From the NCBI GenBank assembly GCA_949130485.1, contig OX422183.1:16388420-16452419 (forward strand): DNA of 64,000 bases, read 5' to 3'. This DNA comes from Agelas oroides (lineage: Eukaryota > Porifera > Demospongiae > Agelasida > Agelasidae). The notes under the pieces are model-generated. The model was not told the origin of the DNA, searched no databases, and saw only the letters and a list, made by a program, of their open reading frames with translations. Every line of letters starts with the position of its first letter. Positions within the stretch are counted from its first letter, which is position 1. The position numbers and the translations under genes were made by a program. Positions 45,201 through 57,372 of this stretch are shown one piece after another.

Positions 45201-46874
45201 CATAGTTGATATATATCCAGGAGATCCTTGTGTAACTTGATATTGCTTTGATAATTAAGGCAAAGTGTAGCACTAATGCTCTCAGGTTAACTACTAGGTC
45301 GCTGCAGTTTCTGTGAGCATCATGAGATGAGACTTCTCCCAATTAATTGCGAGTATGCATCTAGGCATATTTTTCAGGGTGATGTGGTTCACTGATTGTT
45401 CGTGCACATAGGCACAAAATAATAATCTTTGACCTTTCTTTGTCATGCATTGCCAAGCCAAACATCTATGAGCTGACCACTTCAAACAATGCTGGCAGTG
45501 TCTTCATTTTCTGCCTTCTCTTTCTCATGCAGGCCAGGTTTCTTGTTCTACCAGCATAATTCTCCTTGGCCTCCGAACACACTATCAGACAATCTCTTTC
45601 CAACTGATCACTTGTCAAAGATAATGCACAATACATGCCGGTCGTGTGAATGACTTAGTATGAAACTAGACATAAATTGCATTCCTAAGCATGACACGTA
45701 GTGTGATAGAAATTGTCAACATACATATACTAGATCTGCCTATATTATTAACCTTGTACCCAGGTTTATTTCCTCTTTCCGCATGCAGGAGGAAAGAGCC
45801 TGATTGCATTGGAGGGTTTAAACTGCTAAACTTTAGCATCTCAGACCGGATGCCTCCAATCAGATTGCAGAATGAAATCATGTGGATGGGTGACTATCAA
45901 AGGTGTGGCAAACCAAATAATATGCTGCTAAGGTTTGTATACCTTATCCTGTGATTGAAACCTTGAAGCTCTCAGCCTTATATGAGATCTATCTGATGTC
46001 TTCTTACACTTTCTGCTGCTTTTTCTGTCTTTCTCCCCACCGTTTTGAAAAACTTGCATATGCAGCCTTGCAAAAATCACATTATAATAACCAAATGTAG
46101 GACATGTTCAATGCAAATCAAATAAACGATGACATGGTGCAAGTAAATGATTTTGACGCCTGAATGTTATCAGGCTCATTCCTTCATGAGAAAGAGTCTG
46201 GGTACTAGGCCAGCTAGCTAGCTAGCATGTGCTTATACCATAAAATTGGTTTCCTTGAGCTATGGCAGTGTAGTGTAATCGACCATTCTCACTGAATGGT
46301 CGATTACCACTGCCATGTCTCATCATTACCTCCATGTGCACCAACTCATCTCCATATGCTAATAGTTTTGGCTCACATGGTACTGAAGACAAACCTCTTA
46401 CAACACACACTTGCCTGCAAAGTTAACAGTACTTTCAGCTTCTGTGCTGCAGCAGAATGAAATTAGATCACCACATTGAATTGTTACATTGTTCACAAAT
46501 TGAGGCGGAATGACTGTAAGGACCGAGCTGAAGTTTGAGTGTGGAGGATTTCGTGCAATAGAAATCAGGCGGGATTTATAAGAACCCACTGCTCTTATCT
46601 CTCCATCATGATCAGCTGCTGTATATGTCATTGGCAGTTCACAAGGAATGTTGGGTTCAAAAGCCCATTGTAAGGCAACTCCATTTATCACCTGACAGAT
46701 GAATGTCACTCCTTCACTTCGACAAGCATATGTAGGGTCTCGTGCACCAATAGAACTTGGACTCAAGTGAACAGATGTTCGAAAGCAGGACATTGGACGA
46801 CATTTACTCTGAGCAAGTACTGTGGGGAGATAACAAATTAAGATAAGCAGTCGAAGCACTTTACTACAAAACAT
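42278..46874 (-). CDS. Four-exon type I membrane protein: signal peptide, Ig-like, FN3, membrane segment, tail with YEEI (predicted 351 aa)
   Basis: Minus-strand exons: 46874-46415, 43218-42946, 42832-42800, 42567-42278. All junctions are phase 1; the sum of 1056 nt is a multiple of three. Residues 1-21 are a signal peptide (MFCSKVLRLLILICYLPTVL, cleavage after A21). An Ig-like region follows (VTFICQVINGVALQWAF to FVNNVTIQCGD), then an FN3-like exon (TNVSIVIEFKLPEDNIVTEL, TQYWVTGTVSNDCGSNNVTV), an 11-residue linker, the stalk NICTSCSTS, membrane segment at about 269-292, a basic stop-transfer patch, and a Gln/Lys-rich tail with PVYEEI at Y320. YEEI is the classical preferred Src-family SH2 ligand when phosphorylated (established knowledge). 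The first intron uses a GC donor (CAG|GCAAGT). Likely a surface receptor or adhesion protein; ligand unknown. Confidence 0.75.
43958..44212 (+). pseudogene. Penelope-like element reverse transcriptase fragment
   Basis: Inside the first intron of the minus-strand receptor. It reads EGLLREGQISKL, then after a frameshift TKQQKQAISRLSKDKNVVIL, QPYKGNAMVHLDTSAYHFKI and DDILSDDNYRQVKMNP, then after another frameshift LQRLEKELAEKLR. This matches the N-terminal part of Penelope-type RTs (KD...V.L..DKGNA.V..D...Y). A poly-T run follows at 44214-44229. Dead fragment. Confidence 0.6.
44230..46260. other. Remainder of the long first intron of the receptor gene
   Basis: No further exon seen on either strand. 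I looked for an extra phase-1 FN3 or Ig exon on the minus strand and found none. Confidence 0.4.
46264..46315. repeat. Hairpin
   Basis: TAATCGACCATTC and GAATGGTCGATTA form 13-bp arms around TCACT; GGCAGTG and CACTGCC extend the arms imperfectly. It lies in the receptor's first intron about 100 bp after the GC donor. Confidence 0.75.
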
Positions 46875-49649
46875 GATAAACTACGGGAGAGTAATTGAAC
46901 AGGTAGGCTTTACAGGCCCAATATCACGAACTAGAATAGACCACACTAATAAAATATAAATAAGTAAAAGGTGAAGCTGAGTAATTTCACAATGAATACT
47001 GAGGTATTCATGCTACATTGTAACTGTGGTCTGTCCACTGCATTTGTAGTTAGAGGTGCTATGTAGAGCACTTAATCCACACGCTCTTCTTGAAACTGCA
47101 CCCATAGTAGGCTCACTACATGCTACTAGTCTAAACCAGAGGCTCTGGGTTTATATACATCTACACACATATCTTGGAATGGCCAGGTGTGACCAGTTTC
47201 ACTGGAGTCTCATGCCCTGGTGAAGATTTTGCCACCTGGGAACGAGGACAATTCAGAAATATTTAAGAAGCCAAAATTTGCAACATAACTGTTAAACCTG
47301 CAGAAGTGATAGCTTTATGGTCTGTGTATGCCAACTTGTGGACATCAAAAGTCAGTTTGGCACTGTCTATAAAGGCAGATTGGACTTAGTGCTTAGCAAA
47401 GAGGCTTGAGTGCTCAGTCACAAATATCTAGCTTCAACAAAAGTCATTGTCCATTGGTGCTACTGTAGTTGCACAGCTCAATCTTGCCTGACATAGCTGT
47501 ACTGACCATAGTCCATGGACAGTAGGCACCAGCTTCAGTTGCGCTTCCTTATAGGCTCGTATACTTCCGGTTTGTTGTGTCTGTTGGATTGCACCAGGGT
47601 TCTGGATATGTTTCAATCCTCAATTTACTCCAAACACTCTAGATGCATTACTGAAATACAACTGGCAGCATATGAGCCAACCAACAGTCTGACAGACACG
47701 TGAGTGTGATGTGATTCAACACCCATGTGGGGCTCACACAAGATCGTTCCAATTATCTCTGTGTAGCAAAATATTATTTGCAGCAATTGCAAGACTATAT
47801 ATAGCAATCATTACACTTTATGTTGTTTCATCCACTAAAATATCTTTGCAAATTGTATAGCTCAACATAACAAACATGTCTGTTAATTCTGATCACAGCA
47901 CTTTGAACTAAGGTGATTCCTTTTTTTGGACTGCTAGTTTCCTATGCATGGTTATGATACATTTGTACCTAACTGTCTTGTATCAAAGCACCAACACCAA
48001 AACTGGAACTATGTGCATGTACATAGTTTATTTTGCATACAGTTAAATTGGAGTATTCTTGTACCCAGATGGCAAATCTCAATCTGGGTATGATGTTGCG
48101 AGTAAAACTGGTCACACCCACCACAAGTACATGTACACACGTAGACTGTTAGTTTCAGTATGGCTGCAGTGAATATTTGTAATTACTGTAGGCAACATAC
48201 TAACAACAGTGTGCTTCTGGGTACTTTAAAGGCAAACTGCATATTTACGTACATAGATTTTTGGCCACACCTACTTTGCACAGCAAACAGCAAAGTACGT
48301 GAAAACATGTTGCATGATTCACACACAGGAGAAAATGATGCACGTGTACAGACTCAGATTAGTAGTACCTGTACAATTCAGAAGGAACAGATAGAACAGT
48401 GTGCCTAGGTAGAAGGAAACCTGTGGAGATCAAAAACTATACATCATCCAAGTACAAGTGTAATGCAAAATGTAACCACCTGTGTAGAAAAGTATGTAAC
48501 ATTTTCTTAAATGCACACCTACCAGTCATCATTATTCTAATAGAACAGTAGAAATTAAAATAGATTTACTACACTCTAAATGCATGCAGTAAACAAGACT
48601 GTTTCAACCACTTACTGACAAATGCGGTAGGTATATGTATGCAAGTAAATACTAGGTATCAGCAAAATGTGACCTTGTAACTGAGGTGTATGGTGGAAAA
48701 TCAGGACTATATGTAGTAGGCAACATGAAAAGAAAGTTCATGTTGCGACTTTCTGTCTTTCAACTACACTATCTTATATATATTAAGGCCAAAGTTACAT
48801 ATAAGACTTCAAAACTTTCTACCTTTCAACTGCCAAGGGTTATAACTAGCAACACCACACTGTGAGTGAGCTGCATAATACAAAGGCAAGGGAAGAGGCT
48901 GCAAGCTGAGAAAGTAGCAGCCATTCAATATCCATTGACTTATAATAGCAGTATATAACCATATTTTTGCCTTACCCTATCTGTATATAGCTTACCATCC
49001 TCATAATGTAGGTCAAATGTTGCTGCATACACTACAGCTTAGGATAATGGATACACACCCAGTAGCCACTTCTGCAAAGGAACAGAATAGGATGACACTC
49101 AGTTGTGATGAAACTCAGTTGCGAAAACACAAAGTAGCCACACTGAAACATCAAGCGCATGGTTTACCCACTCCCCCAACATATTACAGTAATGTTATTT
49201 TGGAGTAAAACAATCCACAAGGTTACCTCAAAATCTATTTACTTATACGTTTTTCAGAGAGGAAATTGCAAAAACAGTCCCAAGGTACATAGGTGGAGGG
49301 GACCCAAACAAGCTTGAGGCCTTTTCTTGTAGTGTCTGCCAATGCATTGGAGTTCCAAATGTTCACAAAAGGAAAAACTTACCACTTGTTCTGGGCAAAG
49401 GACATGCACATGGCTGAAATGCATTCTTTTGGTCGGGTCCCACATCCGTCCAAGGTTTTCCTACCTTAACTCACTAACCACTGATATCCATTCTCTATAA
49501 TTATTTTTGAGCTACATACGTTTCAGCATTAAATCTTCTGTAATTTTGTGGCCATTTCGGACACCTTTTCCGCAGTTATGTACCTAAATTTGCACCAGAC
49601 ATTTACACAATTGCAGATCATTTTTATGATGCCAACCATATGAATACCG
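46875..49649. other. Spacer between the two receptor genes
   Basis: No gene recognised. Two copies of a repeat end (GTGACCAGTTT...GCCACCTGGGAACGAGG) lie in opposite orientation at about 47185-47250 and 48056-48125. Confidence 0.45.
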
Positions 49650-49775
49650 TAATCGCTTGAAAATATGCTCATGGCCAATGAACCTAAATGGTTCCTCAAA
49701 GAGGGGGGTGGGTATATTTTCGAGAGTTATATTTCTCTCAAAAATATGCCCACCTCACGAAGTTGGTCTAGTTGT
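49650..49775. repeat. Dispersed repeat, copy 1 (also 58043-58160 and about 60712-60793)
   Basis: The copies share AAATATGCCCA/GGGCTTATTTTC ends, a CTCnAAGAGGGG block and TATTTTCGAGAGTT; the ends are complementary, so each can fold. Confidence 0.6.
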
Positions 49776-49789
49776 CTTTATGTAGGCAT

Positions 49790-49977
49790 GCAGTGATTCT
49801 GTAATGCCTCTTTTGTCATGTGCTTGCTAATACAACAACAGCAAATGATGTCTGCCTTCATTTGTTAGTCCCTCCTCTTGCAGCATACACACCATACAGC
49901 AAGAGAAACTCCCCAGTATACAGACACCTCCCTACAGTGAAGATGTAGCAGGTGTCCACCTTGAAGAGGTTCCATTG
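49790..49977. repeat. Dispersed repeat plus partial pogo-like MITE
   Basis: 49790-49870 matches 60545-60655 (GCCTCTTTTGTCATG, GTCTGCCTTCATTTGTTAG). 49873-49977 matches the right half of the pogo-like element (CATACACACCATACAGC, GAAGAGGTTCCATTG). Confidence 0.6.
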
Positions 49978-50762
49978 CGGTGTTCTTTGTTTGCATAGAT
50001 AATTATATTAATTGAGAAATACTTACATACTTAAGGTGTACACCTGGTACCAGCATATCACATTACACTGCCTACCCAATTGTAGAGCTGTACAAGGAAA
50101 TGCCATGGCAACTGGACTATAGAATACTGACTGAAAATGATACTGCCCACTCAAGTCACATAGCAGCAATATCAGTGTGCAGCCTACAGATCCTTTTTAG
50201 TTTCATGGTATTTGGGGTTAATTGGCAGTGAAATTTGCTACATAGCTGCTCTTCATTAAGTGCATTTTTGGTAATACGGCTAGCTTACAATAAACAGCAA
50301 ACAGTGTTACAGATTCACATGCCATTCGGGCCATGGGCTGTTTGTTTGGCAAGCTTGTCCAGCTTCCAAGCCATTCAGCCAGCTTTCAAACCATTCGGCC
50401 TGGTTTCTAAACGGGACCACTTTGCTTGAAAGCGGGCCAACCAGTTTAAAAACTGGCTAATCGGTTCATAAACTGGTGGCCCGTTTGTAATCGGTTCGCA
50501 ACATATATATATATACTCCACTTCACCCTTGTTTCTGTGGTAACAGGTGGGATTTATTTTCCATATACTGACAGGAAGTTGTAGATTCTGTAGATTCTGT
50601 TCCATATACCCCAGAAGTTGTAAAATGATGTTTCCTATAAGCTACCTTGTTTACAGTGTAAATTACTTTACATGTTTACTAATAACATACCTTGTTCACA
50701 GTGAAAACTACCATGTGTGTTTACTACTAACAACAAGGACCAATCAGAGTGGAGAATATAAC
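49978..50762. other. Non-coding spacer
   Basis: A cluster of short degenerate inverted pieces (CCATTCGGCC, AAACCATTCGG, AACTGGCTAATCGG) lies at 50325-50500. No gene seen. Confidence 0.45.
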
Positions 50763-50823
50763 AGATAAACCACAGTAGACAGGGATTTATGGACCATAAA
50801 TCCCTGTCTACTGTGGTTTATCT
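50763..50823. repeat. Perfect 61-bp palindrome
   Basis: Two exact 30-bp arms (AGATAAACCACAGTAGACAG and GGATTTATGG, then their complement) around a single A at 50793. Confidence 0.95.
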
Positions 50824-51310
50824 ATTACATATATATATACATGGCGTATGTCATTCCATACCATTTTTAAAGCAGTAATTTAACGTGATAGCAATGGGCC
50901 GCATGTGAACAGTAAGTAAAATGTCTATCAAGGTGAGCACTTGAAAAATGACAGTTATGGTGAAAGACAGCCAGAAAAAACAGCTGGTATACCTATTGCA
51001 TAAGGGATAGCGGTTAGCTATGTTGGCAGCGACATTCGGGATAGGCAGCTGGAGCATGTGTACTACTGCATGTTACCGATTGCAGCACCAAACCAAAGTG
51101 CACATTTTAGCTTTAGCATGGCAAACTATTCTCGAAAACTGTACGAAAGCACTCAAGGGCTGCAGTGCACAGAATCAGACAATATCACTGAGCATTACAT
51201 TACCAGATTGCTGACTGGACATGAGCTTGTCCTACCCCCCACTACAAGTCATGCTTGCTATATTGCCTAACCATACAATGAAATTGGAGGCTCATATGGA
51301 TAAAATCATT

Positions 51311-51656
51311 AGCCTCGTTCCCAGGCTCTCCTGTGTCTACCTCATGGCCTTGACATCACACATGTGATAGGCTAACATGAACTTTGGACTATGTATTACT
51401 TAGTGCATTGTCTATAGTTACTACCTTGGTTAATACATTACTTACATGTCTTGTTAGCTTCTTCCTTGTTTTTTTTTTTGCTATGCTTGTTAGTATTTAA
51501 GCTAGCCATATTTTGTGCAAGAGCAGTCTGAGATTGTGATATTGATTGAAGTGAGAAGTTTGAATAGTCATTGTTCAACTGAGAGGTACATGGGGATCGT
51601 TACAAATGTACCAGGCTCCCCCCCTCCTTACCAGGGAGATCCTGGGAACGAGGCTA
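51311..51656. mobile_element. MITE of the CTCGTTCCCAGG family, 346 bp
   Basis: AGCCTCGTTCCCAGGCTCTCC-type left end (20-bp core AGCCTCGTTCCCAGGCTCTC) and right end GATCCTGGGAACGAGGCT are complementary. The interior is AT-rich and non-coding. Confidence 0.65.
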
Positions 51657-51659
51657 TAT

Positions 51660-52633
51660 AACCATAGTACCAAGTTATATTAGAACCTTTTTTGCCATTG
51701 GTGTGCTGTGCACTAGCAACAATACAGACCGCACCAAACTCACATTTTCTATCAAGAACAAAAACCTTTGAATACACTAGTTCTATGCACTAAAAACTAC
51801 ACCAACAGGACCTGGTGTTAATTTATTGGTGCTAATTTTGTGAGTTGTGCATTTATTTAGAAAGCTTTACACAGTAAATTACCTACACACATTTCGATAC
51901 TTCTTCGAAAAAAAAAAAGGTTTGAAATAATTATTTTGCTTTGGCCATGTAGTATGCACCACTTGTGCAGTTTTCCAGACAGGTGAAATGGGGGGCCAAA
52001 ATGCTGCATTTATATTACATGTAGCTACATCTATCATGCACAATGCTGCTCAAGCTAGTATGTGTTAGGCCTGGAGTCTCTTTCCCTGCCAATCTTTGTT
52101 TCATTTTGCAGCTTTTTAAGAACCAGATAGCCAGCAGTCAGTCTAATTTAGTCAATTGATCATTACTAAAACCATGCCCACCAACTTATGGACAGACAAA
52201 TGGGAATGTTCTCTGTGGTTATTGTACGTTGTTAGGTGATTGCTAAGATTATTTGTGTACAATAAATCAAATCCACTACTTCCCTCCAGTGCAATAACTA
52301 CATGAGAGCACAATAACCCATTACTGCCTTCAATTTGCCAGGGCTAAATAACTCCCTAGCTGAACAACTAGGTCACGCCCATTTGGAATATGCTAGTAAT
52401 GAAATGAATGTTAGATTCATCATTTTGTTAGTAAAACCTTGCGATGCAGTGCAGTACATTAATATTGATGTGGAAAGAGAATACATAATACAAAACTGTA
52501 AGAAAGAGACTCTGTGACTTTTCCTATAAGGGGGATGAAACTTAGAGCTCTACACAATAAATGTATCGTTTTATGTACCTGGATCCATGCCATAACAAAC
52601 TATTCTAGCTCTGATCCTCCATGAGATTTACAT
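51660..52633. other. 3' flank of the second receptor gene
   Basis: No exon or repeat recognised. Confidence 0.45.
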
Positions 52634-53291
52634 TCACTGCTGCACAGGGCCATATGCGACATTCTCCTTCAGTTCAATGGTCTGAGACTGTCCAATAACG
52701 TCTTCATACACTGGTACTGGCTGTTGCTGCTGCTGTTTGTGAACTACTGTCAGAGAGTAGCACTTCTGGCAGTTAGATTTCTTCCTCACAGTACAGTAGT
52801 ACACCACAGCACCAACTAGTGCTCCAAGGATGAAGGAAACAGCACAGGAGACAACTGCTGTTATTGCAATACTGGTGGAACATGAGGTGCAGATATTGCT
52901 GCCTTCATTACTGGATCCTGCAAGAAAGTGATGACATGCAGTAATAGTTGTAATACTAGTCAAACTATGATACTGAAGGAGTTTGTTTATGTTTGCATTG
53001 GATATTATAAAATGAACAAAAGTTGACCCTCACCAGATTCTGGGGTAGAACTTGGAGTCAATATGGATGCCTCTGTGAATAGCTGTGTGGATGTGGGTAT
53101 GGGTCTGGGGCTGCAGGTGACACCTCCTGGGTAGGGGGTCCACTGACCATCACTCCCACACACTACTGTCATCTCTCCCTCTGGGAAAAACCCTGGGTCA
53201 CACTGGAACACCACCACTGAACCTTCTGTTGTGTTGGTGTAAGGCTGCACCAGAAATCCATTGACTGGAGAGGGTGGGGCTCCACAGTCAG
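52634..53291 (-). CDS. 3' exons of a second receptor: Sushi/CCP domain, membrane segment, tail with YEDV
   Basis: Minus exons 53291-53034 and 52917-52634, joined in phase 1. The first holds a complete Sushi domain: DCGAPPSPVNGFLVQPYTN, VVVFQCDPGFFPEGEMTVVC, GQWTPYPGGVTCS with all four cysteines, then a Ser/Thr-rich stalk. The second gives SNICTSCSTSIAITAVVSCA into VSFILGALVGAVVYY (membrane segment), a Cys/Lys patch, and a tail with PVYEDV and ENVAYGPV, ending in VQQ. The stalk and membrane segment are clearly paralogous to the gene at 42278-46874. Tyr motifs in the tail suggest SH2-type signalling (inference). 5' exons: see 61447-61728. Confidence 0.78.
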
Positions 53292-54472
53292 CTGTAGAAT
53301 TCCATAGAATATCAGTCTACTTCTACTGCATTTGATCTTTTTCTGAACAAATACTGCACAAATGACTCAAATTTGTGTCTGCAACCTTATACATGGTATA
53401 CTGTTTGTCATTCCGCATACAGAAAGGTGGAAAGACTGGTGGTATGGTGGCAGAGCATGCATGCTTCAAGTAAAGCATAAACATGAATAACAATTACATA
53501 TTCTAGGCTGCTTATTGACAACAGAGAGTTCCCTGGTAGCTTGATAGTTTGACTATCAAACCTCCACAGTGCATTGAGTATGCACTTCAGCCATAGGAGC
53601 TGCCCTTGCAAGAAAACCTACTGTACCTCTGGTGAGGGCTATCTTTCACTACAGGCTGTGAAACTCTGCTTAAGCAGTGGCTTGTCTTATGGTAGTAAAG
53701 CATTCCACCCCAGTAGTGCGGCCAAACAGAAACTCAAAAACTGATCAGTGAGAGTTCCTGAGAACAAGGCTATACTAGTGACGTGGACTTTGCAGTATAT
53801 ACACAATGCACCAACTAAAGCACAATCAATTTACTGTCAACTGTTTGCATCATTCTACACTTACATGCATGCATACAATAAAATGCTGGACATTGTGGGG
53901 CAACTGAGCAAGTGCATACAAATTGGCAAGAGTCTATAAGTTGCCATAAGCAGCCAATGAATATACCTCAGCTGTGAATCACGATTTCTTTGAGGAGGGT
54001 GATCTATTCGGGTTTTACGTTGATACTTGCCAGGTAAATGGGTCCAACAATCTACTGCAATAGTGCTACATATACAGTGATGCCCGCCTGTAGGGCGTGG
54101 CTTTCATTGCATCCCTTATTTAGTGCATATTCTCTATTAGGCACATATTTGCTTACTACTGACACTTATAAGCACATGTGCTTACTAACCAGAGTCTACG
54201 GTATAATTGCCGAGCGCCTTAGCGCGAGGCTACTAATCTTGCAGTGCGTGTTCTCGGTTGGCGGGGTGTGGCTTTGACTTCCGTCCCGCTTTAGGAATGC
54301 AATTTGTCACGCTTCAGGCATGCAATTAAAGGTGTGGCTTGTGTGCAAACATCCGTCCCGTTTAGGAATACAATTAAAAGATCCTGTTTACAAAAAAGTT
54401 GTGTACACTTACGTAAGTTTATCGTGTCCAGCGCTGTAGCGGCGCGAGCGGTCTCATTGTTGCGACGTCAAA

Positions 54473-54784
54473 ATGGCGGAGAATTGTGAGAAGAGCGAGG
54501 AAGAAAGAGGTAGGAGACTGGCGCGAAAACGGAAGCAACGACAAAGGATCCAAATGCAGCCACCACCCTGTGAAGTCCGGATTGTGATAGTGCGAGAGAG
54601 AGGAGCTGCGACTAGCGAAACAAAGAAAGGCGCATGGCTGTCTTCAGGAATGCCGACCATCCCCGTAGATCCGCCAGGCTACAGGCCGAGCAACTACGTC
54701 TACAACAGCTCGCACTGCTCACACTTCCTTGCACATGGCCAACAGTCAACTAACTGTAATGTCACGTGTCGGTTCAAAGGTTAA
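54473..54784 (+). CDS. Possible N-terminal fragment of an Arg/Glu-rich protein, frame-disrupted
   Basis: In a locally CpG-rich stretch, an ATG in good context (AAAATGG) opens MAENCEKSEEERGRRLARKR and KQRQRIQ. Two other frames then give EREELRLAKQRKAH and ADHPRRSARLQAEQLRLQQL, as if one charged helical repeat protein had been split by two frameshifts. Such Arg/Glu-rich beginnings are common in transposon-encoded proteins. It lies on the opposite strand within the intron proposed for the second receptor. Confidence 0.3.
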   Translation: MAENCEKSEEERGRRLARKRKQRQRIQMQPPPCEVRIVIVRERGAATSETKKGAWLSSGMPTIPVDPPGYRPSNYVYNSSHCSHFLAHGQQSTNCNVTCRFKG

Positions 54785-55227
54785 CTAGGGATACACATTG
54801 TGCAAATGGACCTCGCTCCGCGAACGTCCGCGTTTGCCCTCGTATTTCCCAAGTATAGTTTCTACGTTCCCAATCCACGTATCCTGGGAACCAGACCAGT
54901 CTTACCATGTAAAAATGGCTGCTGTTGTAAGCTTTGAGTTGGTAGAACAAAGAGCGTGTTTGTCTTATGGTACAGTCGCTATTTGTCTGCCGTGGGTTGC
55001 TCACAGGTGGAACTGTCATACCAGTAAGTTTGGTAGCTGTTGTGCCTACCGTTCTGGAGAAATCCGTGTTTTGCGGATATCTCACTCCTGCATCTGTTTC
55101 CCTTAGGCTACCGACACAGTTCGCTCACAGTTGTTTAGTAACAGCTAGAGCTTTCATGCCTGCCAGTCTGATAGTGATCCCGTAGACCAATGTTGAGATA
55201 TCGAAGTTTTTAGGCCAACTTCCGGTT

Positions 55228-55256
55228 GACGACGACGACGACGACGACGACGACGA
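55228..55256 (+). repeat. Trinucleotide repeat (GAC)n
   Basis: Nine to ten uninterrupted units. Confidence 0.95.
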
Positions 55257-55380
55257 AAAATCTCAATTGAACCCGGGTATAGCCTCGCTTCGCTCGGAAT
55301 AAGATGCGCGCGCGCGAGGCATACACTGCGAATACGTACACGTACCTAGTAGCACTGGTACTATGGCACGCACAGTACTA

Positions 55381-55530
55381 GCCTCTGGTTAGCCAGCATA
55401 CAGCAAGGGAGAGCTCTGGAACACACCTTCATAGTGTTTAATGGCATGAGTACTCATTGCCAAGCCTACTAGAAATATACTGGAAGTCTCTGAAGTAGGG
55501 AGACCTCTTTACTCAGAACACTTCAAGCCA
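55381..55530. repeat. Partial pogo-like MITE (right half)
   Basis: Collinear with 5157-5295 (CTAGCCTCTGGTTA, GAGAGCTCTGGAAC, ATGGCATGAGTA, AGTAGGGAGACCTCTTTACT). Confidence 0.7.
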
Positions 55531-55599
55531 TAATTGGAGCGAGCCTGACCAAGCCCCAAACTAGCAAGATTGCATTGCGCACATGCGTGTGTATGCTTG

Positions 55600-55945
55600 G
55601 ACTGACCACTTACTGAATGAATGCATTCAAATGTTTCTTCACTCAAGCGGGCTGCTGTCAAACTGTAGCATCTCAGGGTGGGAGTGAAGATGACTCAAGT
55701 TGAATGCATTTGTGTCACACATGGCAACTTACTTCTAGATACGTCTATACTATGAGTCTGGAGGCTGTGTGAGTTTTCTTCAGGTAAGCATTGTGTATGA
55801 ACGATGGCTTAATCACTCATCCAAAGCAAGTATTTCCCTGCTAGTTCATGGTTTCATTGTGAAGCTTAGCCCATGCCCTCCAGCTGGACAAATAGCTGCA
55901 TTGTCAGCATAAGTGGTCACCTACACACGGACCAGACCTTTTATG
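55600..55945 (+). repeat. Dispersed repeat of about 350-400 bp, copy 1 (copy 2 at 61965-62365)
   Basis: Shared ordered blocks: TGCATTCAAAT, GACTCAAG..GTTGAATGC, GGCAACTTACTTC, CAGCTGGACAAATAGCTGCA, GTGGTCACCTACACA. No coding frame is shared. Confidence 0.75.
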
Positions 55946-56439
55946 TAATCAGCTACTCCCTCAGTAGTATCAGTAGATAATGTAGTATCCCCTAGTAATA
56001 ATGTTATTGTTTCTCAGGCAATCGCACACGCCATTTTCCACCAACACGACAATTTTTTAATAATGGTCACATGACCATTTTTTCCCCTCACACATGCGCA
56101 GTTATCTTCATGTTGACTTTAATACTTGTTGTGAACCAGCTGTTCCGTTCAGTCTCTAGTTGTCCCAACAGGAAGGATGGTCTTTTTGTTGATACAGATC
56201 TGCAACAGTATGAGGATGAGGGGCTTTTACCTCGTGAATGAGCTTGCAACCATGGCAGAATTTTCAAAGAGTTTACACGCAACAGATAGAAGGATGTTCT
56301 GGTTTGTCTTCTCTGAAGACTTACGACATTTCTTTGAGTGCTTCGTTGGTTCGTGGTCTTCTGGACTATTTTAGACATTGTTTTCAAGGCTGATATTTTG
56401 CCAACTTGTGACTTTTTTTGCTTTGTCTGAAAGACAAGT

Positions 56440-56549
56440 TAGTCTCGCAAGCCACACCCTTTCTGTTTTGCAGTTCCAATCACATATCGGATTTGAGAAC
56501 TGGAAGCAATCGGTGCTACGGAACGGAAAGGGTCTAGCTTGTGAGACTA
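56440..56549. mobile_element. Short TAGTCTC-family MITE
   Basis: 110-bp foldback with ends TAGTCTCGCAAGCCACACCC and GGGTCTAGCTTGTGAGACTA. It is a deleted relative of 12380-12949. Confidence 0.75.
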
Positions 56550-56699
56550 AGCCAACATTTTGTAAGTGTAAGCATGAGTAGATGCAGCCCTCTTGAAACA
56601 AGCATGAGTCAACAATAAAAAGGTAATAAACAATAAATTTAAATAGCTGACGCGTGCATGGTTTGGATAGAAAAATTGCCTGTAAAACAACGGATTCAT

Positions 56700-56752
56700 T
56701 ATTATGGCCTTAGATGGCACCAGTGGTGTCAGCATTATAGAGATTCCACTGT
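56700..56752. repeat. Solo right end of the pogo-like MITE
   Basis: TTAGATGGCACCAGTGGTGT and GCATTATAGAGATTCCACTG followed by TA match the right terminus at 5300-5338. Confidence 0.7.
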
Positions 56753-56759
56753 AGCCAGC

Positions 56760-57372
56760 TGTAGCTGTGTTTCACTGCTAGATTACAGTCGTGTGTCTCT
56801 ACCAGAGTTGCACAAGGTATGTCTTTATAAATTTAACCCCGATGTAGTAGTACCTATTATTCATGGATACTGGCGTGCAAGCATAAACGTTATTATTAGT
56901 TGATCCACTTCACCTAGGCAACAGTACATTTTTATCCATCTATAGTCACCCCAGTGTTGCTTTGCATCCACATACAATTTTTTGCTTGTTGAATGATACT
57001 ATGTTTTACTCAAAATCTGCTATGAGCATGTATGGAGAGTCTGTGTATACTTGGTTACTGCCATATCTGAGTTGTTGACTGTAAAAAAAGGTGGACAATA
57101 TTGATGTTTAATAGGAAAGAGCACAAAGTGCTGAGATAAAACTGCTTTTATTTCTATCAGGCACACATCTTTTATATACTTGCAGTGGTTTTCACCCAGT
57201 AAAGCAATTAAATTCTATAAACGTTCTAATTTCTAAAGAATTCACTGAACAGACTGACTAACAGACTTAGAGCCTGACAGATAGACAAAACTGATTACTT
57301 AATCCTGTTTTGTACAGTAAATACATAGAGTTTTGTCCACTACATATGGACATACCATAATCATGGAGACTA
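56760..57372. other. Non-coding spacer
   Basis: No gene or repeat recognised. Confidence 0.4.

Noticed and set aside
47434-47807. Overlapping frames on both strands
   Set aside because: No protein-like signature, domain or splice partner; probably chance.
54774-55106. About 100-codon frames on both strands
   Set aside because: They overlap a CCTGGGAACCAG-type repeat end and show no domain.
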